Below, in pieces: positions 32,113 to 43,269 of a DNA stretch of 64,000 nucleotides. Within the stretch, counting starts at the first letter, position 1, and the number at the start of each line of letters is the position of its first letter. Origin of the DNA: Pollenia angustigena. Lineage: Eukaryota; Arthropoda; Insecta; Diptera; Polleniidae. The translations under genes and the position numbers were made by a program. The DNA is taken from positions 249,301,803 to 249,365,802 of the forward strand of contig OV884059.1 in NCBI GenBank assembly GCA_930367215.1, in the 5' to 3' direction. The notes below the pieces were generated by a model. That model ran no database searches. It was not told the origin of the DNA and saw nothing but the letters and a program-made list of their open reading frames with translations.

Positions 32113-32815
32113 AGTTGACAGAATTGTGTCCTTGTCCTCTATGAGAGTTATAGCCAATATGTCGTCTACATATTTCTTATATACATATATTCTTATTTTC
32201 TAGTTCTGTAATTGCATCGTCAAGTAGGTGTCCGCTATAGTGGGTTCCCCATTGGCATACCAAAGATTTGGGTATAAATATTTTCACCAAACATAAAATA
32301 ATTATGTATTGTCATTTAGACAAAATTTGAATATTCTTAAAAACTGTGAGCTGGACATCTTAGTATGATTTTTAATAAGACATACTCCATTTTTTCATGA
32401 TTGTGTTTATCGCCGTCTGAATTGGGATGTTCGTGAATAGTGACATCACGTCAAACGATATCATAATTTTATTATTGTTAATTTTCACGCCGCTCAGTTG
32501 CTCCTTTACCCGTTGGGAATTTTTAACATTGTATTTGTCAGAAATTATGACTTTAAGAATATTACCAACGTATTTTGATAAATAAGGTCGTTAGGGTGTC
32601 CCTTCCTTATGTATTTTGGGTAAGCCGTATATTCTAGGTGCAGTAGCCGTAGAACAAAGTAATTACGTTTTTCCCCTTTATTAATAATATCATTTTTGTA
32701 GAGATCAGAAATAATGGTATTGTTTTGTTTCTGAAGTTTGGCAGTGGGATCTGCTCTTGAAATTCTGTAGGTGTTTTTGTCTCCTATAAGTACTTGCATT
32801 TTCCCCTCATACTCA
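31640..32815 (-). pseudogene. Penelope-B reverse transcriptase, broken
   Basis: Minus-strand blocks from 32815 downward: GDKNTYRISRADPTAKLQKQ; TAPRIYGLPKIHKEG; KIMISFDVMSLFTNIPIQTA; KYVDDILAITLIEDKDT (catalytic YVDD near 32155); STFNKQHPNIQF, then TTEIEKNEEIATRTHKLY. These are the hallmark RT motifs of Penelope-like elements (RIYGLPKIHK, SFDV.SLFTNIP). Several frameshifts and stops are present. The GIY-YIG part of the same element lies at 27.8-29.6 kb, beyond LINE-B. Confidence 0.8.
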
Positions 32816-33181
32816 TACTTAAATCACACTAAAAACTAAATTTTTTAAAACTAAATTGGGGCAGCTAAACCAGAATATGGCATTTATATACATAGTTTTC
32901 TACGGAAGCGTTTTCGAGATATTCGCGAAAATCGTAGTTTTCTGCAGTTATTTTACCTGTTTAAAAATACATAACACAATAAAGGGTATTTATTAAAAAG
33001 TGGCAATACAAAGAAAAAAACTCAATAATATAATTTGATCCAGCAATACAAAATATTAATCCATAATTTCATTTGTCATTTAGATTTTATAAAACTAATA
33101 TCTAAAAGCGTGTTTAAAGAAATTAAGAAGTGATAAAAATATTTAAAAAATTAAGTGAAAATTCGGTATTTAAATTAAATA
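32816..33181. other. AT-rich interval without gene
   Basis: No protein motif, inverted termini or RNA gene recognised. The last two bases (TA) are the target duplication of the following pogo-like element. Confidence 0.5.
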
Positions 33182-34018
33182 CAGTATTTACCGGTTATAT
33201 GCACGTCAGTTATAAGCATTTCCCGCTTTTTTTTCATGTAAGTTCGTGCAATTTCAGGTCGCAATTTAAAATATACATGGACATTTCTACTATAAGCATT
33301 TCGCTTATATGCATTTCACGCTTTTATGCAGGCAAAATTTTATACAATTTGAATAAATTGTATGAAAAAAAGTCTTCTACATGCATCATTCCTAAATTTG
33401 CAAAAATTTTACCAAAATTGTTCTAAAATGATAAATTTATCATCACTGTCATAAGTCAGCTGTTAGATAAAAAAGTAAATGAGCGTGTTCCTAAATTAAA
33501 TTATGAATATGATGTACCAGTTCCAACTGTAAGCAATGCATTGGAATATATTAATGGCTTACGATGCTTTAGTCAAGCAAAAAATGGATGTATTGAAGAA
33601 TTGGAAAAAATTGAGCAATATATTTTTGAGAACTGCTGCAAAATATACAAACGAAAATAACTGATTTTTTTAAAAGCCTGTATTCGTATTAAGTAGACAA
33701 AATATTCCATTATAAACCAACAATTCCAAATTGAATTTTAAAATGCTAGTGTAATGAGTAGCAATATTAATATCTATTTTTTTTTTTTGGGAAAATATTT
33801 TTTTTTAATAAAAACTAATATACAAAATTTAAATATTTTTTTGTCTGTATGCAACCATTATGCAAACATTTTTTTATATATGCACGGCTGATGCAACTAA
33901 ACGAGTTTATTTTATAAGCTTCATACTTGCATATAAACGACTTTTTATATTTGCATTTCCCGCTTATATGTACCGAAAATCGTGCATTTTCAGGAATGCT
34001 TATAACCGATAAATACTG
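33182..34018 (+). mobile_element. pogo-like element with TA duplication
   Basis: The termini cagtatttaccggttatatg (33182 onward) and gcttataaccgataaatactg (ending 34018) are inverted repeats flanked by TA (33180-33181, 34019-34020). Motifs such as ttataagcatttcccgctt recur near both ends. The interior encodes a transposase tail of the pogo/Tigger type, so most of the gene has been deleted. The termini match those of the element at 3756-4786, which lacks coding sequence. Confidence 0.85.
33463..33660 (+). pseudogene. pogo/Tigger transposase C-terminal remnant
   Basis: Open frame ending in TAA 33658-33660: LDKKVNERVPKLNYEYDVPV, PTVSNALEYINGLRCFSQA, KNGCIEELEKIEQYIFENC. This resembles the C-terminal segment of insect pogo-family transposases (ALEYI..LR.F.....). 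The catalytic DDD core is absent. Confidence 0.65.
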
Positions 34019-34020
34019 TA

Positions 34021-34517
34021 AAAAATCCGTTAAATGGGAAATATAAAAAATATATATTTGTGAAAGTAGACATGTTGTAACTTAGTGTAACCTTGTAAAT
34101 AGAAACATCCGGCTAAGAGATACTGCTGATTGCATGGGTGTATCTCTTATTACTCTGTTACACGTAAAGCCTACTACTCTGTTCGAACTTGCGAAAAGTC
34201 TGTGTTCATACGGCTCATATCTTATTGACAAGATAGCTACTTTATAGGCGAGAGGGACGAGGGGAAAAGAAACGAGTACACATGCATGTACTGTCTTTAC
34301 GTTTTGCTTTTTCATTCGTTGTTTAATTTTGTTATTGTTTTCAATGTCAAAAAAGCACACATGCATACGCACGACCATACAAAAAAAAAAAACATGTCGT
34401 CAACATGACATGAATCATTTGAACGAACATGAGCCGTATGAACTCAGACAAAGTGTCATGTATCAATATTGTCTATCTTGCGGTTTTTCAAAACTTAACG
34501 TTTTTATTAGTTACTAG
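34021..34517. other. interval with a 15-bp inverted pair
   Basis: No gene seen. gttcatacggctcat (34204-34218) and its complement atgagccgtatgaac (34429-34443) may be the ends of a decayed MITE. No target duplication is evident. Confidence 0.35.
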
Positions 34518-35400
34518 CAGCGTTACCGTTGGTGCCACTAAAGTGGCATTTTGCCACTTTTTCGACTGCTTGGATACTATTTGGCCACTTTTACAAAATG
34601 CACCCAAATGTGGTACTTTTTGTGATTCTTGCCACTTTTTTGATACTTTTTCGGTTAGAAAAAGAGACTTTTTCTCTTTCTGTTTTATTATAACTCCCAG
34701 CTTTAATATAAGTAAAACTGTTTTAATATATTAAAATCATGCGTGGTTAGCTGAAAATCGGTTGAATAAACTTTCTATTAACCTGTTTTATTTATTATGA
34801 ATAAGGGGGTAAAGATATCTCGTATATATATATTGTTCGTGAAGCAGAAACCAAACTGTTGTTTTTACCAAAAATCGTGTAAAGAATTGATATAAAAAAC
34901 AAAAAGCTCAATATATTGAAGTATTTGGACCCATTATTTATAGTGTCTAATGAAGTTATAAACTATTTCGAATTAGTTTCAGAGTTTAAAGATATTATAA
35001 CTGACCCAGATGCATTTTTACATGAATTTAAATTTCTAGTAAAGCAAATGACGCGAATTATGAACACTTATTTAAAATTCGAATGCTGAAGATTTTTGGC
35101 GTGAAATTGGAACATTGAAAAATAGATTTGATGAGTATACCTGTATATATATTCAAACTTTTACAAATTGATCTCTCATATTTTTACATTGTCACACAAT
35201 AGTGCTTCTGCTGAGCGTGTTTTAACTAAGCTAGCTTTAATCAAAAATAAAGTAACAAATAGGTTAAAAGTAAATACTTGCGAATCCATGCTTTTATCTT
35301 TAAATTTGTTAGATACTAGCCTTGAAGATTGGGTGTCAAGTGAAGACACTTTACGAAAGTATAGAAGTCGTTTTAAGAACAATTAATTGTAAAAAAAATT
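34518..35400 (+). mobile_element. truncated hAT element
   Basis: Left terminus cagcgttaccgtt (34518-34530), nearly the same as the hAT end at 28322. It is followed by tgccacttt subterminal repeats, the analogue of the gcgacttt repeats there. A transposase remnant occupies 34911-35386. The matching right terminus was not found before 36.4 kb, so the 3' end is lost or scrambled. Confidence 0.65.
34911..35386 (+). pseudogene. hAT transposase C-terminal remnant
   Basis: Reads LKYLDPLFIVSNEVINYFEL, VSEFKDIITDPDAF, then after stops LSHNSASAERVLTKLALIKN, KVTNRLKVNTCESMLLSLN. The S-A-S-A-E-R-V...IK.K..NRL pattern is the hAT C-terminal dimerisation domain (hATC). The frame is interrupted near 35080-35165. 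Confidence 0.7.
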
Positions 35401-35444
35401 TGTATGAAACTGACCATTAATAAATAACACAAGACGACATTGAA

Positions 35445-36149
35445 AACGTTTGTTTATCCATTCCAACTGATTCTTATATTTTTTGGAATGCTAAAGCCTT
35501 ATGAGCGCAGTTTTCTCCCATTACGTCACATTTATCAGATATGTGCACCAATAATTGTAATTTCGAAATATGTTTTTTACCACAATTAATAACAAAATCC
35601 AGTTTTATAGTTTTGGTCTATAAACCTGATTACAAAAATTTTATGCAATAATAAACGAAATTGGATAAAAACTAAATATGCTTTAGTAAAGAAATTAAAA
35701 CACCGATTATAGTTTAGCTGCCATGCCCACGGTGTCGACAAGAACATTTCTTTCGCATATTTATAAAAAACTAAAATTTGTTTTTGTTTTTAATACAAAT
35801 ACATATACGTAAGAAATGTTCTTGTCGACATCTTGGGCCTGGCCTACAACTTTTGTAAGTACAGTCAGTAGAATAAAATTATAAAACTATGGTTTTTATT
35901 ACTAATTGTGGTACAAATCATCTTCCGAAATTACAGTAATTGGTGTATCTGATAAATGTGACGTGATGGGAGAAAACTGTGCTCATATTCGGCTAAAGCA
36001 TTCCAAAAAACATAAGAATCTGGTGGAATGGGCATATAATTTTGTAAAAAGTTTTTAAATGCAGGTAGACATGTCTTTAATACAATGTCAACATAATTAT
36101 TGCAATCATTTTGAACTAGTGCACTACCCCCATCTATGAAAAAAACCAT
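35445..36149. pseudogene. inverted pair of hAT transposase fragments
   Basis: The plus strand at 35456-35560 encodes a decayed IPTDSYIFWNAKAL-type segment. The minus strand at 36149-35931 encodes KNFLQNYMPIPPDSYVFWNA then LAEYEHSFLPSRHIYQI. The two are inverted copies of about 100 bp, the region just before the hATC domain (FWN.L...E..FLPL..IY). Between them lie unassigned DNA and a 96-bp hairpin. Confidence 0.5.
35734..35829. repeat. 96-bp hairpin with 19-bp arms
   Basis: gtcgacaagaacatttctt (35734-35752) and its exact complement (35811-35829) enclose 58 bp of AT-rich sequence. It looks like a minimal MITE or a fold-back relic. The flanks give no clear duplication. Confidence 0.6.
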
Positions 36150-37043
36150 GTGTTTGGATAATTGTCATTAAAAGAAGGAAAATAATTTTATTTAAATACT
36201 TTTCTAAAGTAAAAAACAATTATATTTAATTTTATTATTAATTTTTGCACTTTTCTACATTTTTCTTGTTATAAACCCCACCTCACATATCAATGGTTTT
36301 TTTCCGCAACCACGTAACTCGATTTCTTTCCGATTTCTTGTTTTAAGCGGAAAAGTAACCAGTAAATATCGCCTTACAATTTTGGAATTTTTATAGCAAA
36401 AAGTTTAAAATATTTGGTAAAAAAAGTATTTTGTCTCTCCTGAAAAGTAGTTCTTTTTGAGTAAAAAATTACAAAAAATGATTAGATGTTGCTTAAAATT
36501 CCGTGCGAAATAATATGAGCTGCACTTGTTTCGCATGGAAAATAGAAATGTTGCTAAAACATTTCGTATGTTTTTCGTAATATAAATAGAGTACAACTCT
36601 ATCTACATTTTTTCGTTTGTATTGATTTTTAAAACATTCGCCCGAAATACTGAACAGAGTACCAGGCTTTAATCTTAAACTCATTTTCCGCAATGCTATT
36701 TTTTGAGTTATGACGTTGTTTCAATAAATGTGCGATGTATGTGTTAAAACTTTTGTTCAATTTCCATCCAGTTCTAAAGAACAAATTTAATGGAAGGAAC
36801 AATTGCGAAAAGTTGTATAAGGCGATGCAGACTAACACTAGCTATTAGGAGTAATAAAGTTTTAAAAGCAAATTAATTAGCTCTTTCTTTCTATTCATGT
36901 ACATAGACTTCGACAAATTATCCAAAAGCATTTCCAATGTGCTCATCACGGGCCGTCGATAACATCAATCTATCAGTTAAAAGGGCAAAAACTTGGAGGA
37001 GAGGTGCCTACCTCTAAGCCAAAAAATAAACAAAATTATTTTC
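36150..37043. other. interval without recognisable gene
   Basis: AT-rich. A minus-strand open stretch near 36629-36838 has no motif I recognise. No inverted termini were found. Confidence 0.4.
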
Positions 37044-37565
37044 TTCAACATTTTTAATTTTTCGAATTTGTTCTATGAGCTAAATTTCAGTTATGTATTT
37101 TATAAAGCTTTTTTGTAATAGTTCTATTCCTACAATTTTTCAGAAATTACTTTATACACTACCAGACTATTAAATTGTATTTTCTTTTTACATTTTACCT
37201 TAGCCTTCCGTTGGAAAGCAATGAGGTATATTGAATGTACATTCAATAGAATAATTGTAAATTTTTCTGTACATTCAATATACCTCATTGCTTTCCAACG
37301 GAAGGCTAAGGTAAAATGTAAAAATGTATATTGAATGTACATTCAATAGAATAATTGTAAATTTTTCTGTACATTCAATATACCTCATTGCTTTCCAACG
37401 GAAGGCTAAGGTAAAATGTAAAAAGAAAATACAATTTAATAGTCTGGTAGTGTATAAAGTCATTTCTGAAAAATTGTAGGAATAGAACTGTTACAAAAAA
37501 GCTTTATAAAATACATAACTGAAATTTAGCTCATAGAATAAATTCAAAAAATGAAAAATGTTGAA
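37044..37565. repeat. 522-bp near-perfect hairpin with central duplication
   Basis: The arms run inward from ttcaacattttt (37044) and its complement ending at 37565, matching over about 190-200 bp with few mismatches. Shared blocks are ctatgagctaaatttcag, tacactaccagactatt and ccttagccttccgttggaaa. Near the centre a 100-bp segment is repeated in tandem (attgaatgtacattcaat at 37230 and 37330), itself palindromic. It may be a MITE or the source of a long hairpin RNA. Confidence 0.8.
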
Positions 37566-37710
37566 TATAATATTAAGTTACCTTCGGAAGGAAAATAATT
37601 CCCAGTTTAAAAATTATTTTCTTTTATTTATTCGCAATTAATTAACGAAATAAAAACATTTTTAGTAGATGTAAAACAATTTTTAATTTATTTTTTTTAT
37701 ATTTTTAATT

Positions 37711-39050
37711 AGGCTTAAGTTCATGAAATTTAATTTTTATTAAATTATTTTTATGAAGAAAGGAATTTTACAACATGAAAATTAATTAAAATTGTTATTG
37801 ATAATCTTTCATCTTTCAAATTTAATTTTTATTAAATTATTTTTATGAACTTAAGCCTAATTAAAAATATAAAAAAATTTGGATTAAAAACCATAAATAG
37901 TTCAACAAAATAACCACAATACTAATTATTGTTAAAGCTAAGGCACGAGCTCTATGTGTACATTTGTCCTTCAAGTTGTGCTGAAAAAGGTCAACAGAAA
38001 AGAGAAAGACAAAGTGAAAAAACAAAAAATGTACTTGGACTTCAAGAAAAATTCTTGACGAAAGTACGAAAAAACAGAAGTAAAGGAAAAAACATGTAAA
38101 ATCAATTAAGATGGATAATCATTCAGGAAAGCAAATTTCGATCTACCAAATGTTAAAATACAATTTGGTTTAAGGATTGATGTTTGACTAGTGACGTCAG
38201 CAGTCGTCGATGGCTGCGAGTGTAAGACGGCAAATCCATCTGAGGAGATCGAGTGGTTGCGATTGAAACATGTCATGGTAACCTGCCGGCCAGGGTTCGA
38301 GCCCGAGCCACGTCAAGAATGAAAGATTATCAATAACAATTTTAATTAATTTTCATGTTGTAAAATTCCTTTCTTCATAAAAATAATTTAATAAAAATTA
38401 AATTTCATGAACTTAAGCCTAATTAAAAATATAAAAAAATTTGGATTTAAAACCATAAATAGTTCAACAAAATAACCACAATACTAATTATTGTTAAAGC
38501 TAAGGCACGAGCTCTATGTGTACATTTGTCCTTCAAGTTGTGCTGAAAAAGGTCAACAGAAAAGAGAAAGACAAAGTGAAAAAACAAAAAATGTACTTGG
38601 ACTTCAAGAAAAATTCTTGACGAAAGTACGAAAAAACAGAAGTAAAGGAAAAAACATGTAAAATCAATTAAGATGGATAATCATTCAGGAAAGCAAATTT
38701 CGATCTACCAAATGTTAAAATACAATTTGGTTTAAGGATTGATGTTTGACTAGTGACGTCAGCAGTCGTCGATGGCTGCGAGTGTAAGACGGCAAATCCA
38801 TCTGAGGAGATCGAGTGGTTGCGATCGAAACATGTCATGGTAACCTGCCGGCCAGGGTTCGAGCCCGAGCCACGTCAAGAATGAAAGATTATCAATAACA
38901 ATTTTAATTAATTTTCATCTTGTAAAATTCCTTTCTTCATAAAAATAATTTAATAAAAATTAAATTTCATGAACTTAAGCCTAATTAAAAATATAAAAAA
39001 AAAATTTGGATTAAAAACCATAAATAGTTCAACAAAATAACCACAATACT
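37711..39050 (+). repeat. tRNA-like tandem repeat array, opposite orientation
   Basis: Same repeat as at 3735-5690, here on the plus strand with an exact period of 562 bp (atgaac at 37845, 38407 and 38969). Pol III-like boxes: A-box-like gatcgagtggttgcg at 38247-38261 (gattg variant just after) and 38809-38823; B-box-like ggttcgagccc at 38294-38304 and 38856-38866. A short inverted piece (37711-37813) precedes the first unit. The box pair suggests tRNA-derived SINE ancestry, but no complete cloverleaf can be drawn. Confidence 0.65.
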
Positions 39051-39202
39051 AATTAATTTTTAATTTATTTATTAATTGGATTTTTTAATTTTTTTTTTTC
39101 TCAATATTAATTAATTGAAACTTCATATAATAAATATGAACTAACAATAATTAATCGAATCTTATCCTAATACATTACACTGCTTTACAAATTTTTAATT
39201 TT

Positions 39203-39373
39203 AAAAAATACCAAGAACGCCACATGCCTAGATAAGTTAATTGGGACCTCCTGAACACGAAAAACGCTGTAATTATCTAAAAAACGGTACTTAGGAAAAA
39301 AAATTACAGCATTTTTCATGTTCAGGAGGTCCCAACTAACTTAAATAGGTATGTGCCGTTCTTGGTATTTTTT
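39203..39373. mobile_element. 171-bp palindromic MITE
   Basis: The arms begin aaaaaataccaagaacg (39203) and end cgttcttggtatttttt (39373), and share an inner block gggacctcctgaaca/tgttcaggaggtccc. Nearly the whole element folds into one hairpin with a short AT loop. No clear target duplication. Confidence 0.65.
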
Positions 39374-39443
39374 GGCTGTAAACCAGTGTTATACATGTCC
39401 AGCCAGTACCAGACAAAATTTTGTCATCACGGTTTATGTTCAC

Positions 39444-40581
39444 TAGTGTTTGGGAATTCCCGGACTTTTTCATTTCCCGGGAAACGGGAAAACAAATTTT
39501 TATTTCCCGGGTATACCGGGAATCCCGGGAAATTTTTATTATCAAAAAAAATCATAAAAAAGTCATTAAAATGTAACAAAATTTATATTTAAAACAGTTT
39601 TATTAAAAATGAACAATATATGTATCACAAATTTGCTTGTGTAAAACTAATTAAATATACAAAACACAAACAGCACAATTAAAAAAACTAGAGATCTTTA
39701 TTACCAAATTTAAAAAAATAACATATATACATATATATATATAATATATATATTAGTTTTTAGTTTTTTAAAAATGTGGTTTTTAAAACTACTAATGCGT
39801 TGAGAAAGTCACTGGTCATTCTATTTCTCTACTTCGTTCCAAAGTGAACAGCAAGAGAAAAAACCCTTTCACTTTCCACCGAAGTTGGTTTTGTAGTTAA
39901 AAGAGCATTATACAGGTTTTCAATACATATTCCTTGTTCAATTATTGCTTACTTCATACATATTAAACTCTTTTTTAAAGAAGTTTAGATTACTAATTTT
40001 CCGATATTTTGGCGTTGCTTTCGCATTAGTGGTAGCATTTTCGAATTTTTTTTTTTTTTTTGAAAGTAGCATCAACTCGAATTTCTGTAATATCACCATC
40101 ACTACTAGATTCTTCAGCATCTGAAGAACAGCTCATAAAAAGTCGTCTATATATATTTTCTGCATATATTTTTATACAACTTTTCGATATAGCCGAATTC
40201 AAAATGTAATTATTTGTTTTCAAATAATTTAATTTTGCCTTGGAATTACATTTAAAAATATTTGATGTTTGTAAACTGCTGTTTTTTTTTTTTTTTTTTT
40301 TGTCTTTTTACAGTAATATCAACAATTTAAATTTAAAACGCGTATCAAAGCAAAAATCCATTTCTGCGAGTAAAAAAAATAAAACAAATCACTTTGAGCA
40401 ACTGAAGTTTTGTTTAAAATATTTTTTATAAATAAAAAAAAAAACAAAATTAAATTAAAATTAACGTTTTTTATGTAAAATTGCTTTTTTATGAAATTCC
40501 CGGATTTCCCGGGAAAAATAAAAAAATTTCCCGGGAATTGCCGTCAGAAATTTTCCGGGAATTCCCGGACCCCAAACACTA
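39444..40581 (-). mobile_element. hAT element with exact 8-bp TSD
   Basis: The termini tagtgtttggg (39444) and cccaaacacta (ending 40581) are flanked by atgttcac on both sides (39436-39443 and 40582-40589). Subterminal regions contain repeated and inverted ttcccggg(aa) motifs. A decayed transposase lies on the minus strand inside. The 1,138-bp length indicates a deleted copy. Confidence 0.9.
39775..40223 (-). pseudogene. hAT transposase remnant (C-terminal)
   Basis: The minus strand from 40223 gives a Ser/Asp-rich stretch (MSCSSDAEESSSDGDITEI) then a basic run. After frame breaks it gives NALLTTKPTSVESERVFSL and AVHFGT, then a stop and RNRMTSDFLNALVVLK. PTSVESERVFS...R.R is the hATC dimerisation motif. 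Several stops and a frameshift make it inactive. Confidence 0.7.
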
Positions 40582-40589
40582 ATGTTCAC

Positions 40590-40803
40590 ATATGTAGGTG
40601 TTTATCGCTCTTCTGATTGGGTGAGTGCTGCAGTGTCTCTTCTTCTTCAGCGAGTGTAGCCGCCATGATTTAAAATACTTCGAGCTAGTGAATTTGGGTA
40701 TTATTAAAGCCTTTTTAAATATTGTACTGCATATTTTGTAATCATGGTTTTTAGTAATGGCACACAGAGATCCTTATGAATGTTTGAGTTTTTAACATAC
40801 CTG
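40590..40803. other. short unassigned interval
   Basis: A mixed sequence between the hAT duplication and the following MITE. It holds no recognised gene. Confidence 0.4.
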
Positions 40804-41842
40804 CACTCACAATATTCTGTACGTAAAATTAACTGAAATTGTAATATAAAATAAATGAAACTTCAATTAAAAACCGGTCTACTTATTTTTCATTTATTTT
40901 TAACAAAAAGTTCATTTAATTTTTACTGTCAAAAATTCAACACCATATTCCGTAATATCAAATAAATATTCAATTATTTTTTAAAATTTTACTGTCAAAA
41001 AATTGACCCCATATTCAGTAAAAACAATAAAATATTCAGTTATTTCATTAAATTTTCGTTTACTCCACAAAAGAGCCGAATTTCTAAAAAATACCAGACA
41101 GACACCTGTCCGCTTGTTTTTCTTATAAGCGAGAGAGGGAGAATATTATTATTTACCTACCCTGATACACAAGTTTGTTTTACTTTTGTTGTACTGACCA
41201 CGTTGTTTACAGAAGAACTCTCAATTATAAGACACCAGCAGCATGACCGATATGGCTTCGCAATTATTTTACTTTTAAAATTTGATGTATTTAACTAAAT
41301 TATATTAACAAATAGAAAATGGGTATTGCTTACACAAAACAAGCAATTCATTTTTTATAAATAAGTAAAAATTAATTTTTGGTAGTACAATTATATAAAA
41401 TAACTGAATATTTAATTGTTTTTACTGAATATGGTGTTGAATTTTTGACAGTAAAATTTTATAAAATAACTGCATATTTATTTGTATTTACGGAATATGT
41501 AGTTAATTTTTTGACAATTAATTTATATAAGATAACTGAATATACATTTGTTTTTACGGAATTCGCGGTTGAATTTTTGACAGTAAAAATTAAATGAACT
41601 TTTCGTTGCTTTAAATTACATTTTTATTTAATTTATCATAAAGAAGAATTTAACTCAATCAACGGACAATATTAACTGTAACTGAAAATCAGTATTAATA
41701 TGTACTTAGTTTTTTGAATAACTGTTAGAATCAGTTAAAAATAAATTAGCTTGGAATTTTAAATGTTTATTTATTTAAAAATGACTGAACGGAATATTTC
41801 TTAAATAAACTACAGTCCGTTACTGTAATAATATTGTGAGTG
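40804..41842. mobile_element. subrepeat MITE, copy 1 (CACTCACAATATT ends)
   Basis: The termini cactcacaatatt (40804-40816) and aatattgtgagtg (41830-41842) match the inverted copy at 61609-62649. Each half contains about three diverged units (roughly 80 bp) of the type ttactgtcaaaaattcaac plus catattc(a/c)gtaaaaaca, in opposite orientation in the two halves. The flanking dinucleotide is TG on both sides here, whereas copy 2 has TA. No transposase. It abuts the start of LINE-C. Confidence 0.75.
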
Positions 41843-42940
41843 TGGGAGCGGTTGGGATTATGCGAACAAGTTTATTTTGGCGCCTTTGAATGTTTACGTT
41901 TTAATAATACAACATCAAAGAGCATCATCGTCAATTCTGGAGTACCGCAAGGAAGCCACCTTGGTCCAATCTTATTTTCGTTTTTTATTAATGATCTGCC
42001 GAGTGCAATACACAATTGTAATGTGTTAATGTATGCCGATGATGTAAAAATCTTTTTAAGCTACAAAAAATCATCGGATCTGCTCAATCTTCAACATGAT
42101 CTGGATAATTTCTATAACTGGTGCAATATCAACATCATGAATCTCAATTTAAAAAAATGCAAGCATATACGCTTTTGTTGGAATCCTCTGGGTATCTATA
42201 CTTTGGGTGACTGTCAACTTGAATTAGTAAAGGAGATTTTGGATCTTGGCGTTTTACTTGATCCAAAATTAGATTTTATAAAACATATTACATCAACGAT
42301 AAATAAAGCTCGTGGTGTACTTGCCTTTATAAAACGCTGTGCTAAGGAGTTCACTGATCCTATGATAACAAAGCTGTTATTTACATCTTTGGTAAGACCT
42401 ATCATCGAATATGGCTCTATTATCTGGGATCCTGATTATGATGTTCACATAAACCGAAAAGAATCTGTCCAAAAACAATTTTTATTGTTCTGCTTAGGAA
42501 ACTCAACCTGGATTCCTTCTGAAGTACTTCCATCTTACTCTGTTAGACTTGCACGCGTTAAATTACCATCACTAGTAAGCCGAAGAAAAATGCTTAATAT
42601 TGCGTTTTTAGTTAATTTGCTTAATGTTAACGTTAGTTCCGAATTCCTGCTTAATAATGTTAAACTCAACGTTCCTCAGCGATCAACTCGCAACTATATA
42701 CCATTATATCTTCAAGCTGTTCACACAAACTATGCAAAATCTGATCCTTTTCGGAGAATATGTAAAGATTTTAACGAAATGTGTTTTTGAGTTGACTTTG
42801 CTTTAAGTACCAGTGTCATTAAACGTAGTATTATCTTGTTTTTAAATACATAAATTATTAATATTGTTTTGTAATTTAATTATAGTCTGTACGGATTTAA
42901 ATCCATAGACTCAAATAAATAAATAAAAAATAAATAAATG
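41843..42940 (+). CDS. LINE-C reverse transcriptase C-terminal part, long open frame
   Basis: An open frame to the stop at 42788-42790 gives about 316 residues. Blocks: SIIVNSGVPQGSHLGPILFS; FFINDLPSAIHNCNVLMYAD followed by DVKIF (catalytic YADD near 42030); MNLNLKKCKHIRF; KEILDLGVLLDPKLDFIKHI; LLFTSLVRPIIEYGSIIWDP; LPSLVSRRKMLNIAFLVNLL; NVPQRSTRNYIPLYL; a final FN.MCF end. This is a non-LTR RT from the palm through the C-terminal domain. Everything 5' of GVPQG is missing, so it is a 5'-truncated copy although no stop is seen. The 3' end is an (aaat)n-type tail ending at about 42940. Recent compared with the other LINEs here. Confidence 0.8.
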
Positions 42941-43269
42941 AGAGGCCGAGGCAGTGCCCCATAGTTGAATACCGTAGCACCAGATAGGCTTTAATATAGA
43001 GTTGTAAAGTACACACAGAAACAAATCAATGTTAATTCGTTCAAAACAAGGTTGATTTTACATTTTTCAGTAGTGATTTTGATTCATTGTTGTTTCATGT
43101 TAATTTAACATGATTAACCAATTACTTGCGAACAACATTTTCTTCTTTTAAAATAACTATAATTCATGTTAATTTAACATTGCAGTAAAGTTAGAGCAAA
43201 ATGTAATTTATATTGAAAAACAATCCGAATCACGTTGAATGAAAGTTATTTCAAGTTGAAACAACATGT
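42941..43269. other. interval with LINE 3'-like piece and inverted motifs
   Basis: The first about 80 bp (gaggccgaggcagtgcccca) look like part of another element. The rest contains inverted motifs catgttaatttaacatg that also occur at 45.32, 47.28 and 50.52 kb. No gene. Confidence 0.35.

Noticed and set aside
34518..36400. Complete hAT element starting at 34518
   Set aside because: No inverted partner of cagcgttaccgtt was found downstream, so only a truncated element is claimed.
36405..36838. Overlapping minus-strand frames as a small host gene
   Set aside because: No recognisable domain or splice pattern, strongly AT-driven residues, overlapping frames on the same strand.
38247..38304. Functional tRNA gene
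   Set aside because: A- and B-box-like motifs are present, but no acceptor stem, anticodon arm or matching 5' half can be drawn, and the unit is tandemly repeated. SINE-like ancestry is more likely.
41379..41597. Open frame with three repeats of the form KITEYLIVFTEYGVEFLTV
   Set aside because: The peptide repeat is created by the 80-bp subrepeats of the MITE at 40804-41842. There is no other coding evidence and the other MITE copy does not conserve the frame.
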